Of a stretch of 64,000 nt of DNA, positions 24,818 to 33,078 are shown piece by piece. The position numbers and the translations under genes were made by a program. Numbering within the stretch: the stretch's first letter is position 1; each line of letters opens with the position of its first letter. The stretch comes from an uncultured Butyrivibrio sp. (GTDB taxonomy: Bacteria > Bacillota > Clostridia > Lachnospirales > Lachnospiraceae). The notes below the pieces were generated by a model. The model had not been told where the DNA came from. It saw only the letters and a program-made list of their open reading frames with translations, and did not search any database. The DNA lies in the NCBI RefSeq assembly GCF_947169445.1, contig NZ_CAMVPU010000004.1:62001-126000 (forward strand). Direction: 5' to 3'.

Positions 24818-25350
24818 AATTTAGCCTCCTAGTTTGTTATATTCAATTACCCCAGTCCAAGAAAAGGGGTGCAAAAAACATATGTGCCATCAAGACAGGC
24901 ACTTCTTAAGATAGCGCGCGCTAAAATTCTTCTTAATCACATCGTTCAGACCATCATCAAACCAAAAATAACAACATCATACTCTTATACCCCGCCCGAA
25001 CGATTTCAAATTGGGGATTTTTCTTCTTAAAATAGTACTGCGACATCAGCTCTAATGCCCAGTCCAAATAGACTTAATATCAAAGATCCTTCTTATGCCA
25101 GACTGACAAGCCCAGCGAACATCATTATATGTGGAACTACAACTTACGCTTTATTTCCAAGCGTTCCTTTCATTAGTATGCTTATAAAATCATTAACACA
25201 AACGCCCGCCTTTATCGCGGAAGCCTAACGCTTGTTGAGGTGAATTCTACACTACACATCAGGCAAAGTCAAGAAAAATCTCTAAAACCGCATAAAAATT
25301 TCTAAACCCGCATAAACGCTGAAAGCCCGCCTTTTTGACGAGGTTTTGTG
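24818..25350. other. Intergenic region with palindrome and short repeats
   Basis: About 530 bases without a convincing gene. It holds a perfect 12-base palindrome TAGCGCGCGCTA (24912-24923), a possible operator, and two adjacent 20-base direct repeats (TCTAAAACCGCATAAA at 25281 and TCTAAACCCGCATAAA at 25301). Nothing else was identified. Confidence 0.4.
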
Positions 25351-26199
25351 TCAGTTTATAAACTTGGAATAGTTACTCCTCATATTGATGATCGGTGCGG
25401 CGACATATACGCCCAGAGCATCTATAATCTGCTGGTCTGTAGCATTTTCTTCAAGAAGATTGTCTGTAAGATCTGAGAAGCTATAGCCAAAAGACTTCAT
25501 ATCATCCAGCCGCAGGATCATTACTCCGGTATACTGTGACTCACTCCAGCCTTCCATTGAGCATCCCCCGTCTATGTTTATGGTGTTCATCTGCTCATAA
25601 GGCGTAAGATCCTTGTGATGGCACCTGACTACCGGTACATGGCCCATGACTGTTATCCCGTCCTGAGGATAGTCAAGGAAGCTGCATTTTGTGCCGTCAT
25701 CATCATCCCTGTATGGCGAGTTCCAGACGATCTTCCATACGTCATTAAACGGGACTTCTTTTACAGGTATATCGATATATCTTTCATCCACCATTGCGTG
25801 TGTCAGATAGTATTTCTGTCCGCCCAGCTCGATGGCTGTTGTAAGCTTCCTGTCCAGCAGCCAATTGTAGAGCTCTGTCCTTTCCGCTTCAGGGAGTTCT
25901 AAAAATTGCCTGTGCGTTATATCGCCACCGTTATAATTTGCCCAGAGTGAAAAATCTCCCATATCCCTGATACTGCCATCCGGATTCAGCGCTCTTAGCA
26001 TCATGCATTCATGATTTCCAATCAGAAGTTCTATATTAGCTGAATCCTTAATTTCTTTAAGGACCTGTACCGGCTTAGGTCCGCGATCAACACAATCGCC
26101 CAGGACAAATAAAACATCGTCCTGAGCGAATTCTATTTTCTTTAAAAGCCTTCTGAACAGCTCGTACTGCCCATGAAGGTCTGATACAACATAGATCAT
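25351..26199 (-). CDS. Metallophosphoesterase (PPP-type phosphatase)
   Basis: The three metal-binding signatures of PPP-family phosphatases are in order: SDLHGQ (residues 6-11), GDCVDRGP (near 33) and GNHE (near 60), with later histidines (LTHAMVDERY, GHVPVV). The 282-residue length fits bacterial Ser/Thr phosphatases or diadenosine tetraphosphatases. It is cytosolic. It belongs to the minus-strand series running from 27906. The substrate cannot be told from the sequence. Confidence 0.85.
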   Translation of the reverse strand: MIYVVSDLHGQYELFRRLLKKIEFAQDDVLFVLGDCVDRGPKPVQVLKEIKDSANIELLIGNHECMMLRALNPDGSIRDMGDFSLWANYNGGDITHRQFLELPEAERTELYNWLLDRKLTTAIELGGQKYYLTHAMVDERYIDIPVKEVPFNDVWKIVWNSPYRDDDDGTKCSFLDYPQDGITVMGHVPVVRCHHKDLTPYEQMNTINIDGGCSMEGWSESQYTGVMILRLDDMKSFGYSFSDLTDNLLEENATDQQIIDALGVYVAAPIINMRSNYSKFIN

Positions 26200-26240
26200 A
26201 CCTATCTCCTATTAGCTCTGATGATAGTACTCTGCTCTAG

Positions 26241-26951
26241 TTAGTTCTGATAGTACTCTGGGGCAAATCTGTAAATAACATCTGCATTGACGATATCTAT
26301 ATAGGCTGCAATCTCTGGCGCTGCTTTTCTAACCTTTGCAGGATCTTTTGCATAGTGACCATAGCTTTCAGCAAAAGCCTCTGCAGCGTTATATACTTCA
26401 TACTTGGAAAGGCCGCCAAAGCCAGCTATAGTGGTCTTATACTTTTTGTATAACTGGGTCCACTCCTCTGTATTTGATGCTCCAAATTCATTCTGACCAG
26501 ATATACATCTATCAAAGATCTGACCACCGCCGTATAAAACATCTACCACATGACCAAGCTCGTGATTCATTACTGTACCGCCATATTTAAGATCTTTTTG
26601 GAGCCGGCCCTCTGAATATATCGTATTCAACGAGGTAGTTGCTGTCCAGATACCGTCACCATCACCTTCAAACATGGTATCGCCTGTATGACCATAGGCA
26701 GTATTATCGTTTTTCTCATTGATGATATAATATCTGATTCCTATGTTTGCAAGAGCCTGCCTAACTCCGGGATCAAGCTGGTTATAGATATCAACCTCTG
26801 CTGATAGATCAGTATAGGTTACATCTGGCGCAACATATACAATAGTGCCTGGAATATTCATATAATCGCTACGTGTCTTACAATGTGCCGGAGTTACTGT
26901 ACTGAATGTTAATATTAGCATTGCGATTGTCCAAATTATCTTGTTTTTCAT
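26241..26951 (-). CDS. Secreted zinc metallopeptidase, ATLF/PPEP-like
   Basis: A signal peptide (MKNKIIWTIAMLILTFSTVTP) precedes a 210-residue domain with the zinc motif HELGHVVD near residue 130. Downstream, NAAEAFAESYGHY supplies the likely third ligand Glu, the arrangement of anthrax lethal factor-like and Pro-Pro endopeptidases. It should be exported and cleave an extracellular protein. It shares this layout with the protein at 61661-62410. The substrate is unknown. Confidence 0.75.
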   Translation of the reverse strand: MKNKIIWTIAMLILTFSTVTPAHCKTRSDYMNIPGTIVYVAPDVTYTDLSAEVDIYNQLDPGVRQALANIGIRYYIINEKNDNTAYGHTGDTMFEGDGDGIWTATTSLNTIYSEGRLQKDLKYGGTVMNHELGHVVDVLYGGGQIFDRCISGQNEFGASNTEEWTQLYKKYKTTIAGFGGLSKYEVYNAAEAFAESYGHYAKDPAKVRKAAPEIAAYIDIVNADVIYRFAPEYYQN

Positions 26952-27018
26952 AAGCGCTCCTTTGATTTTACATATTATAAATATTGATATTTTTAATATG
27001 TATATTAAGAAAATATCT

Positions 27019-27435
27019 TTACAACGTTCCTGATCCGTCCTGGTAATGGTTTCCGACTACATCAGAGAACTTAAATACTGCAATATAGTTGATATCCCAG
27101 ATAAGATCCTTGTCCAGCATTGTATATGTGCCATTACTTTCAAGAACAAGAGATCTGAATCTGGTATCTGCTATTATTCTCTGTCCGTCCTCAAACTGAA
27201 ACACTGCTTTGCATCCGCGAAATACTTTATCCATGATATCAAGGTCAAAATACTGGATGTCTACCAGATATCTTTCTAAAAATTCATCCCAGGAAATCGT
27301 ATCCCTGACGAGCTTATCACTGTACATTGGTCTTATCCTGCGGTTGTCGCGGAAACAGGAATGTTCCATCCTCAGCTCAGCTTCCTTTATGTAATTGTCT
27401 TTATGAAGATTTTTTCTATTCCTGTCCCTGCGCAT
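27019..27435 (-). CDS. Hypothetical protein (138 aa)
   Basis: A soluble protein with a basic N-terminus (MRRDRNRKNLHKDNYIKEAE) and a C-terminal beta-rich unit (AVFQFEDGQRIIADTRF). It lies 18 bases after the 150-residue gene on the same strand and is probably co-transcribed with it. No family was recognised. Confidence 0.55.
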   Translation of the reverse strand: MRRDRNRKNLHKDNYIKEAELRMEHSCFRDNRRIRPMYSDKLVRDTISWDEFLERYLVDIQYFDLDIMDKVFRGCKAVFQFEDGQRIIADTRFRSLVLESNGTYTMLDKDLIWDINYIAVFKFSDVVGNHYQDGSGTL

Positions 27436-27453
27436 ATTTGAACCTCTTGCTAG

Positions 27454-27906
27454 TTAAGCTGCATTCATGCTCTCGATAATGGTCATGAACATATCCGCTG
27501 CTGATGCATCACCAATAAGTCTCTGAAGATCCTTGTTACCTGTCTTTACTGCTATTGCCAGGTAAAGAACCAACATGCTGATGACCTGATCATCATCTGG
27601 CTGAGTGTCTTTTGAATTGACAAGAGCTGCGGCGCATTTTCCTGTGCTGTTGTTAAAGTATCTTACAAAGAAGAACTCATCGCCGCCCTGCTCGAATGTG
27701 TCTGCTTCGAGGATGAAATCCTCAAAGTTCCCATCTACATGAAACTTCTCTGCCTGGATCTCTTGTAAGATCTCATCAGCAGCCTTATCAGCTACTTCCT
27801 TATTGATCTGGTACTGTGCTGAAATGATGTTGCTGGCTGTTACTGATGGACCGTTTTCAAGTGACTGTGCAATTGTTTTCTGGAATGCTGTAAGAATTGT
27901 AAACAT
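27454..27906 (-). CDS. Hypothetical protein (150 aa)
   Basis: A soluble, acidic protein with helical ends and a central beta hairpin (EFFFVRYFNNSTGKCAAALVN). GGAGGAAAC precedes the start at 27906. It is the first gene after the backbone promoter element at 28068-28100 and a GC-rich leader hairpin, so it heads the minus-strand series down to about 25.3 kb. Function is unknown. Confidence 0.55.
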   Translation of the reverse strand: MFTILTAFQKTIAQSLENGPSVTASNIISAQYQINKEVADKAADEILQEIQAEKFHVDGNFEDFILEADTFEQGGDEFFFVRYFNNSTGKCAAALVNSKDTQPDDDQVISMLVLYLAIAVKTGNKDLQRLIGDASAADMFMTIIESMNAA

Positions 27907-27989
27907 ATCTGTTTCCTCCTGATTCTTCTAAACCTGTTATCTGCCACATACTGATTATGGATAAATTCGCATTAACATTTTCCTTTTCG

Positions 27990-28032
27990 CTGTCCGCCGC
28001 CGGGGATATACCTCAGCAGCGGCGGGCGGTTA
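27990..28032 (-). promoter_or_regulatory. GC-rich leader hairpin before the 27906 gene
   Basis: CCGCCGCCG pairs with CGGCGGGCGG across about 17 bases in an otherwise AT-rich leader. It lies between the promoter element (28068-28100) and the gene. It could be an attenuator or an RNA-stability element; no tail of T residues follows. Confidence 0.4.
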
Positions 28033-28067
28033 TTCAGGATGATGTCAAAATGAAAACTCTGTTGATA

Positions 28068-28100
28068 GATATTACGACGTCTCTTCTACCAACTTGTAAT
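28068..28100 (-). promoter_or_regulatory. Shared backbone promoter element, 27906 operon
   Basis: The minus strand reads TTACAAG-N16-CGTAATATC (CGTAATATC at 28076-28068). It has the plasmid-wide layout and lies about 160 bases before the first gene. Confidence 0.6.
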
Positions 28101-28221
28101 TGTTTAATATCTCTCTTTCTAGTTATATTATATATCCCTATATATAGTGATGTCAATTAATATACGATATTCTGAATGTAGAAATATATCACTAAAAAGA
28201 GGTATATTATTCGCAGATTGC

Positions 28222-28309
28222 ACAAAAAAAAAAGAACTTTCCCGCCAAAGAAAGCTCTTAGTGATAACAAATATGAGATAGTAAAAGGAGACCCCCGTCA
28301 CCCTTCTTC
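28222..28309 (-). ncRNA. Candidate small RNA with anti-Shine-Dalgarno segment
   Basis: A -10-like CGTAATATAG (28324-28315) starts a transcript of about 88 bases that ends at a strong terminator: AAGAGCTTTC (28259-28250) pairs with GAAAGTTCTT (28241-28232), followed by a run of about ten T. No start codon with a ribosome site is present. The RNA contains GGGGGTCTCCTTTTAC, complementary to the AAAAGGAG ribosome sites common here, so it could repress translation. This is inferred. Confidence 0.4.
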
Positions 28310-28314
28310 TAATA

Positions 28315-28348
28315 CTATATTACGACTAATTGTGCGACAACTGTACAG
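28315..28348 (-). promoter_or_regulatory. Variant of the backbone promoter element, candidate sRNA
   Basis: The minus strand reads CTGTACAG-N16-CGTAATATAG. The downstream half matches well; the upstream half is offset by one base from the consensus. It points at the candidate sRNA. Confidence 0.4.
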
Positions 28349-28412
28349 ATATCTTAGATATTTAAGAAAATTAAGAGAAGTTTTAGTATTCGTCATTATG
28401 TAATCAGGTCTA

Positions 28413-28446
28413 TTGCTCAGCATATACCCTTTCAAATCGTAATATC
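28413..28446 (+). promoter_or_regulatory. Shared backbone promoter element, small-gene pair
   Basis: TTGCTCAGC-N16-CGTAATATC lies 37 bases before the start at 28483. It has the plasmid-wide layout with the 16-base spacer. Confidence 0.65.
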
Positions 28447-28482
28447 TGTTGTAACGTATTGTCTTTTTTGAAAGGAGCTGTT

Positions 28483-28791
28483 ATGAGTAACGATAACAGG
28501 GCTGATCTTATTGCAGGGCTTGCTACTGCGATGGGAGCACCAATAAAGGATGCTCAGCTGCAGAATACAAGATACGACAAGACAACCGGAACCTTTTACT
28601 GCAACGGGCATATCATCACAGCCAACATGATAGATAAGGCAATCATCTACTATGAGAATATGTTCCAGCGGGCACAGAAAAACCCTGATACCAAGGAAAT
28701 GGCTCTCGTTTATGAGCTGGCTCTGGAAGCCATCAGACTGCTCAAGAATGATCCTAACAAAGTAAATGGCTTCATAGCGCAGGGAAAGTGA
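28483..28791 (+). CDS. Hypothetical protein (102 aa)
   Basis: GAAAGGAG places the start at ATG 28483; a longer frame from a TTG at 28459 would include the ribosome site. The soluble protein has a short N-terminal region followed by helices (NPDTKEMALVYELALEAIRLL). It heads a two-gene unit close to the replication gene, which converges on it. No family was recognised; a role in copy control is possible but only from position. Confidence 0.55.
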   Translation: MSNDNRADLIAGLATAMGAPIKDAQLQNTRYDKTTGTFYCNGHIITANMIDKAIIYYENMFQRAQKNPDTKEMALVYELALEAIRLLKNDPNKVNGFIAQGK

Positions 28792-28799
28792 GGTTTTTT

Positions 28800-29048
28800 A
28801 TGGGATATAAGAAATTTGGAAAGCTTGTTGATAGGCTGGATAAGAGTGTTGAATCTTCAGAAGAAGTACAGGAGCTGCTGCTTGAGATCCGAAAGGAATA
28901 TGCCGAGCAATATAGGCTTGCCAGGATCTACAGAAAGACACTTCAGAAGGCTGCCAAGTATATCGCTAAACATGACGCTGTTATATCCAGCCTTGAAAAG
29001 AATGTATTTGATGTTGATATGTTCAACGAAATAGAGCCAGGAGAATAA
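28800..29048 (+). CDS. Hypothetical coiled-coil protein (82 aa)
   Basis: The start is ATG 28800, with GTGAGG just upstream. The protein is almost all helix with charged heptads (KLVDRLDKSVESSEEVQELL), suggesting a coiled coil. It lies 8 bases after the previous gene and ends within a terminator hairpin. It may partner the preceding protein. Function is unknown. Confidence 0.55.
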   Translation: MGYKKFGKLVDRLDKSVESSEEVQELLLEIRKEYAEQYRLARIYRKTLQKAAKYIAKHDAVISSLEKNVFDVDMFNEIEPGE

Positions 29049-29061
29049 TATCTTCTGGCTC
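29034..29061. terminator. Bidirectional terminator between small genes and rep
   Basis: GAGCCAGGAGA (29034-29044) pairs with TCTTCTGGCTC (29051-29061) with one wobble. It overlaps the stop of the 82-residue gene and sits before the convergent rep stop at 29070. Confidence 0.65.
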
Positions 29062-29069
29062 TGCCTTTG

Positions 29070-30290
29070 TTAGTTATCAAGGAGCTGCTCTTCCAGCTCT
29101 ATAAAGTTATAACTGTTCTGTGTGAAGTTGTTGAAGGTACTCTTACCACGCGGCTTCTGAGGTTTTGACTGCTTATAGTCATCCTTTATGGCTTTTATCA
29201 TGAAACCTGTGGGATTATCCACACCGCCGCGTACACAGGTCATAATCTCAAAAGCCTGCTTTATCTTTGACATATCAAACCCAGCAGTCTCGGCAATGGA
29301 CTTAAGATCCTTAGATGAGAAATCCCCGCCCATGAAATCGCGCATTTCATCTATAAAATCAAAAACATCTATGTCTGCTTTCTTTTCTTCGACCTGTTGT
29401 TCCTTTTTGTCCTTATACTGGATGATGAATTTAAAGCCTACTCCTCTTCCTCCCTTGCCTTTAAGGATCCCGTCATAGTCCATGTAGATATCTGACAGCT
29501 CGTTTATCTCTTTCTTGGCAAGTTCTATAGCATATCTTCTAAAATTCCCGTATTCCCTAAGGCTCTTTAAAAGCTTCTCATCCTTGATAGCCCCGATAGC
29601 GTCATATGTCGTTACTGAATCGTCTGTCACAGCTTCGTAAAGTATTGCATCCGCGTTAGCTGCAATAACGCCAAGCTGTACCTTTAGGTCGATAAGATCC
29701 ATGTTCAGCTCGAATGGTCCTTTTTCATGAGTTATCGCTACTTCCCTGTCTATAGTCTTTTTAAATATCTGGTAGAGCTGGTAGGAATAATTGGATGTAA
29801 ACTTGGATACGATAGTCCTGTCTAGCATTGTGTAGTTATTCTGGTAGCCGATAAGATTCTTTTTGAATCTCTTATTGAAAACGATCCTCATCTGGCCATT
29901 TTCAAACTTTGCATCCGTAATAATATTACTTGCATCAATCTTCTTCTTTTCATCGTCATACATAACAATCTTCCAGTCCAGAAGGTTCGGAGCTGGTTTG
30001 CCGCCTGGCCGCCTTACAGGATTGGTATCAAGAAGTTCCTTAACTCTTTCATATAGTGAACCCGATGAAGTCCCAAGAAATTCGCGAAGTTCCTGACCAG
30101 AAAGCTCTGCACAGATTACAGTATCGCCATCTTTGTCTTTCTGCTCTCGTACATTCATGATTGCAGCATCAAAGATCTTACGTCCGTTTAGTGTCATCTG
30201 GCTTTTGCTCTGTATCAGGTTGTTATCCTTGGAAAAATAGACCGGGATGACCTTAGTGTTTAAGGTCTCAGACTTTTTCTTTCTTCCCAT
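29070..30290 (-). CDS. Rep_3-family replication initiator
   Basis: The 406-residue protein has the two winged-helix layout of Rep_3 initiators: a first domain from about residue 25 (MTLNGRKIFDAAIMNV ... RVKELL) and a second with FTSNYSYQLYQIFKKT near residue 170. The start at 30290 is preceded by GGGGG; the longer frame to 30335 lies in the iteron region. Rep_3 proteins bind iterons, melt the origin and control copy number. The iteron array directly upstream supports this firmly. Confidence 0.88.
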   Translation of the reverse strand: MGRKKKSETLNTKVIPVYFSKDNNLIQSKSQMTLNGRKIFDAAIMNVREQKDKDGDTVICAELSGQELREFLGTSSGSLYERVKELLDTNPVRRPGGKPAPNLLDWKIVMYDDEKKKIDASNIITDAKFENGQMRIVFNKRFKKNLIGYQNNYTMLDRTIVSKFTSNYSYQLYQIFKKTIDREVAITHEKGPFELNMDLIDLKVQLGVIAANADAILYEAVTDDSVTTYDAIGAIKDEKLLKSLREYGNFRRYAIELAKKEINELSDIYMDYDGILKGKGGRGVGFKFIIQYKDKKEQQVEEKKADIDVFDFIDEMRDFMGGDFSSKDLKSIAETAGFDMSKIKQAFEIMTCVRGGVDNPTGFMIKAIKDDYKQSKPQKPRGKSTFNNFTQNSYNFIELEEQLLDN

Positions 30291-30304
30291 ACAATACCCC
30301 CGAA

Positions 30305-31146
30305 TAGTTACCAAGCACTTGAAGCTAATCCCCATCTACTTGATACTAAATATATTTTAATGTTTCACGGAGTTAAAATCAATCAATTTTTTACCGAATA
30401 CTTGAAATTAGTACCCGTCCGCTTGAAAGTAAGGTGATTTTCTATCCCCAATAACTACGCAATTAAGCATTTTTGTTTTTGACCAGATTGGTTATTTTTA
30501 ATCATCCCCATTTTGTTGAAATTAAAACCTCTAAAGTTGAAATTTAGTACTATTCCTGTAATGCAGCATATCTTTATAATCAGACTGTAGTAGTCAATAT
30601 CATCCCTAAAAGGTTGATTCTTTGTGTTTCTATCCCCAATCACTACGCAATTAAACTATACTAATAAATCCCCAAAAACTTGATGTCATAATTTTTTTAA
30701 TTTTTCCTACATGATTTTGTATATTTCGATTTATTATATACAAAACATTGATATTTGATGTAGAATAAATAGCGCAGATCATCTTAGTTACGTAGTTCAT
30801 GGGGATTATGCTGTCCATAAACCGCTAAAATAAGGCATTCCTATAAATATAAAAGCTGTAATATTCGTCTTCTCTTGTCTTTATATCCCCATCAACTTGA
30901 AATTAAAGCATTTATTTCCCGAATAAATACGTAATTATATGCTTTTCATCCCTAATTTATACAATAACTGCCCCCAAAAGGTACGTAATTAATTTTTTAT
31001 TCCTCAAAACATACGTGATTAAGCCCTAAAAACCGCGTAATTACTGGCTTTATTAAACTCCCCAAAACATACGAGACTTCTACCTAATCTATCCGAATCT
31101 TCTACCTAATGACTACGCCACTTGTCCCTATCAACTTGAAATTAAA
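30305..31146. other. Iteron-type replication origin (oriV)
   Basis: At least 16 degenerate iterons of about 22 bases lie upstream of rep. One set centres on ACTTGAAATTAAA (30317, 30338, 30399, 30421, 30514, 30535, 30678, 30894, 31133). The other centres on ACTACGCAATTAA or TACGTAATTA (30454, 30642, 30927, 30981, 31011, 31033, 31069, 31111). Both are usually led by CCCCAAN or CCCNA and end in AATTA. A+T-rich spacers between 30690 and 30880 may be the melting region. Confidence 0.8.
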
Positions 31147-31270
31147 ACCGTCTATATCGCATGGTTGCACGATTTCTGCACTTATTAATAATAAAAGAAA
31201 TGTTGTTTTATATTTATTAATAACAACAACGGTTGTTGCTGTTATATATATATATTTACAGACAAAAAAA

Positions 31271-31318
31271 ATACCACACCGTCAGCATAGGCTATACCAG
31301 TGTGGTATCATGTATAAT
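31271..31318 (-). terminator. Intrinsic terminator of the parA operon
   Basis: ATACCACAC (31271-31279) pairs with GTGTGGTAT (31310-31318), followed on the minus strand by TTTTTTTT. It abuts the stop of the RHH protein. Confidence 0.85.
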
Positions 31319-31801
31319 TTATTTTGTGTTTTTCATATCCTGCTCTATCAGCCAGTTAAGATAAGCGTTCATCCCGCCATATTTTCCGCCTACAAGTCTT
31401 GCATGCTCATAATTTTCCATTTTCAGTCTGGCAGATATCGGCTTATATACACCTTCAAGGATCTTTGGTCTCCCAACATTGGACTTATTGATTACATTGA
31501 TCAGGACAGGTTCTTCCTGTACCGGTGCGGGCGCTTCAACTGGTGCAGATTCTTTCTTTGGCTTTTTATTCTGCTTTGGAGCATCAACTATTTGAGCTTT
31601 TTCATCTTTTGTTGAAGGCTGTTCATCTGAAATGGGCTCTGGCATTATTTCTGGTTCTTTAGCTGGCTCAGGATCATTTGCAACACTTTCCTGCTTTTCA
31701 TAATTCTCTCTAAGCTCATCAACGATTGTGGTTCCTTGTGTTGCAGCTTTGGCAGATTTTTCTTCATTTAGCTTTTTAAACCGGTCTCGTTTGCTTCCCA
31801 T
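31319..31801 (-). CDS. Ribbon-helix-helix ParB analogue
   Basis: The 160-residue protein has a basic N-terminus (KRDRFKKLNEEK), a long Pro/Glu/Ala-rich linker and a C-terminal RHH-like unit (GRPKILEGVYKPISARLKM, ARLVGGKYGGMNAYLNWLI). It starts immediately after the ParA stop. This matches the small RHH centromere-binding partners of type Ib partition systems, which bind parS and stimulate ParA through their N-terminus. The family match is by pattern; context is strong. Confidence 0.7.
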   Translation of the reverse strand: MGSKRDRFKKLNEEKSAKAATQGTTIVDELRENYEKQESVANDPEPAKEPEIMPEPISDEQPSTKDEKAQIVDAPKQNKKPKKESAPVEAPAPVQEEPVLINVINKSNVGRPKILEGVYKPISARLKMENYEHARLVGGKYGGMNAYLNWLIEQDMKNTK

Positions 31802-32569
31802 TTACTTCACCCCCACTTCTTTCAGAAGCTTTTTAGCAGCTTTTTGATAATCTTCAGACACATTGCTCTTTGGATCATAATCAATTATTGCCTGCTTGAA
31901 ACTCTTACTCTCTGTTGCAACAATACCTTTTCTTATGGTTACGACAATTGGATGATCCTCAAATCTTCCGCTCATTTCTTCGAGGTTTTCTTTTACGTTC
32001 TGGTGCATGATCGTATTTTCATATCTGTTAAGCAGGAGCATTGCCAACTTGGCACTTGTGATCGGTCTCTTGCCCTGTCTGTTTTTGATTACGTCATTAT
32101 ATACTTCTTCGACACCATCTATAGAGCCATCGTCTGCTTCTGCAGGGATTACAATGTAATCAGCTGCTACATATGCCATTGTAAGAAGTGTGGATCTTGC
32201 AGGACCATTATCTATAAAGATCACATCATAGTCATCCATTACTACTTCGATAACATCCTTTAAAAGGAAAATATCATCGTGTTCTGTAAATACCTTGTCA
32301 GCTCTGGACAGCTCTTTTGATGATGCAATGACATCTATCCTTCCGCACTGCTGGATTGCTTCGTTAACCGGCTTTTCAGCCTGAAGCACTTCAAATATTG
32401 TTGGAACCGAAGTATCTGCTCCGACATATTTTGTAAGGTTACCCTGCTGGTCAAGATCTATTACCAGGACTTTCTTTTTCTTGGCAGCGATTGTGTTTGC
32501 AAGTTCGATTGTTGCGGTTGTCTTTCCTACTCCGCCCTTCTGGTTTATGACTCCGATTACTTTTCCCAT
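31802..32569 (-). CDS. parA: ParA-family partition ATPase
   Basis: The deviant Walker A KGGVGKTT at residues 11-18 follows the short strand MGKVIGVINQ, and VLVIDLDQQGN and VIFIDNGPARS give the A' and B motifs. The 255-residue length and lack of an N-terminal HTH fit the small type Ib ParA. It powers plasmid segregation with the RHH partner directly downstream. The A+T-rich repeat tract upstream is the likely centromere. The plasmid also carries a ParM system, so partition is duplicated. Confidence 0.9.
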   Translation of the reverse strand: MGKVIGVINQKGGVGKTTATIELANTIAAKKKKVLVIDLDQQGNLTKYVGADTSVPTIFEVLQAEKPVNEAIQQCGRIDVIASSKELSRADKVFTEHDDIFLLKDVIEVVMDDYDVIFIDNGPARSTLLTMAYVAADYIVIPAEADDGSIDGVEEVYNDVIKNRQGKRPITSAKLAMLLLNRYENTIMHQNVKENLEEMSGRFEDHPIVVTIRKGIVATESKSFKQAIIDYDPKSNVSEDYQKAAKKLLKEVGVK

Positions 32570-32579
32570 ACGATTCTCC

Positions 32580-32950
32580 TAATATTTTAAATATTCATAT
32601 TAAAAATATTACTATTTTTTAAAGACTTTGTGATATTGATATTTGAAATACTCATATTAGAAATATAAATATTTCAAAATGAAAACTCCCATGCTTATAT
32701 TATAAATATTTATATTAAAAATATCAATACTAATATATTAAATTTTAGTATATTAAATATTACAATAAAAAATACTAATATAAGATATATGAATATTAAA
32801 GATATAAATATAACATATATTAGTATTACAAATATTAATATAAGAAATATTGCAATTATAAATATTAATATTAGTAATATTAATATTTATAATATGAAAC
32901 AATGTTCTTAAAAGATTAATCTAATTATTCATATTAAAAATATGAATATC
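32580..32950. repeat. Extremely A+T-rich repeat tract, likely parS
   Basis: Over about 370 bases nearly all are A or T, built of degenerate units like AATATTAATATTAGAAATAT with an approximate 10-11 base rhythm and many small palindromes (ATATTNNNAATAT). It lies just upstream of parA. RHH-type ParB partners typically bind such short tandem repeats, so this is the probable centromere and operator for parA. The repeats rule out a coding role. Confidence 0.65.
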
Positions 32951-33000
32951 TATAATATCAAAATATATTTCCGCCCCCAAAATACAGCATATATTTTCAT

Positions 33001-33035
33001 TTTGCACAGGTTAGTTCAAATCAAGTCGTAATAAC
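33001..33035 (+). promoter_or_regulatory. Shared backbone promoter element, 33079 operon
   Basis: TTTGCACAGG (33001-33010)-N16-CGTAATAAC (33027-33035). It is among the best matches to the plasmid-wide element and lies 43 bases before the lipoprotein start. Confidence 0.7.
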
Positions 33036-33078
33036 TATTAGAGATATTATATCGCAAATTGAGAAAGGATGAACGGAC

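Noticed and set aside
28218..28403. A plus-strand open frame of 61 codons over the candidate sRNA.
   Set aside because: It begins with TTG without a ribosome site and overlaps the terminator and promoter of the minus unit; composition is not convincing.
31109..31615. A 168-codon plus-strand frame opposite the RHH ParB analogue.
   Set aside because: It is the antisense shadow of a gene with clear domain structure and crosses the terminator at 31271-31318.
32580..32950. CRISPR array in the A+T-rich repeat tract.
   Set aside because: Units are short, degenerate and lack unique spacers; a centromere fits better.
33001..33035. Ordinary sigma-70 promoter with TTGCAC as -35.
   Set aside because: The distance from TTGCAC to TAATAA is 21 bases, too long; the conserved spacing is between CAGG and CGTAAT.
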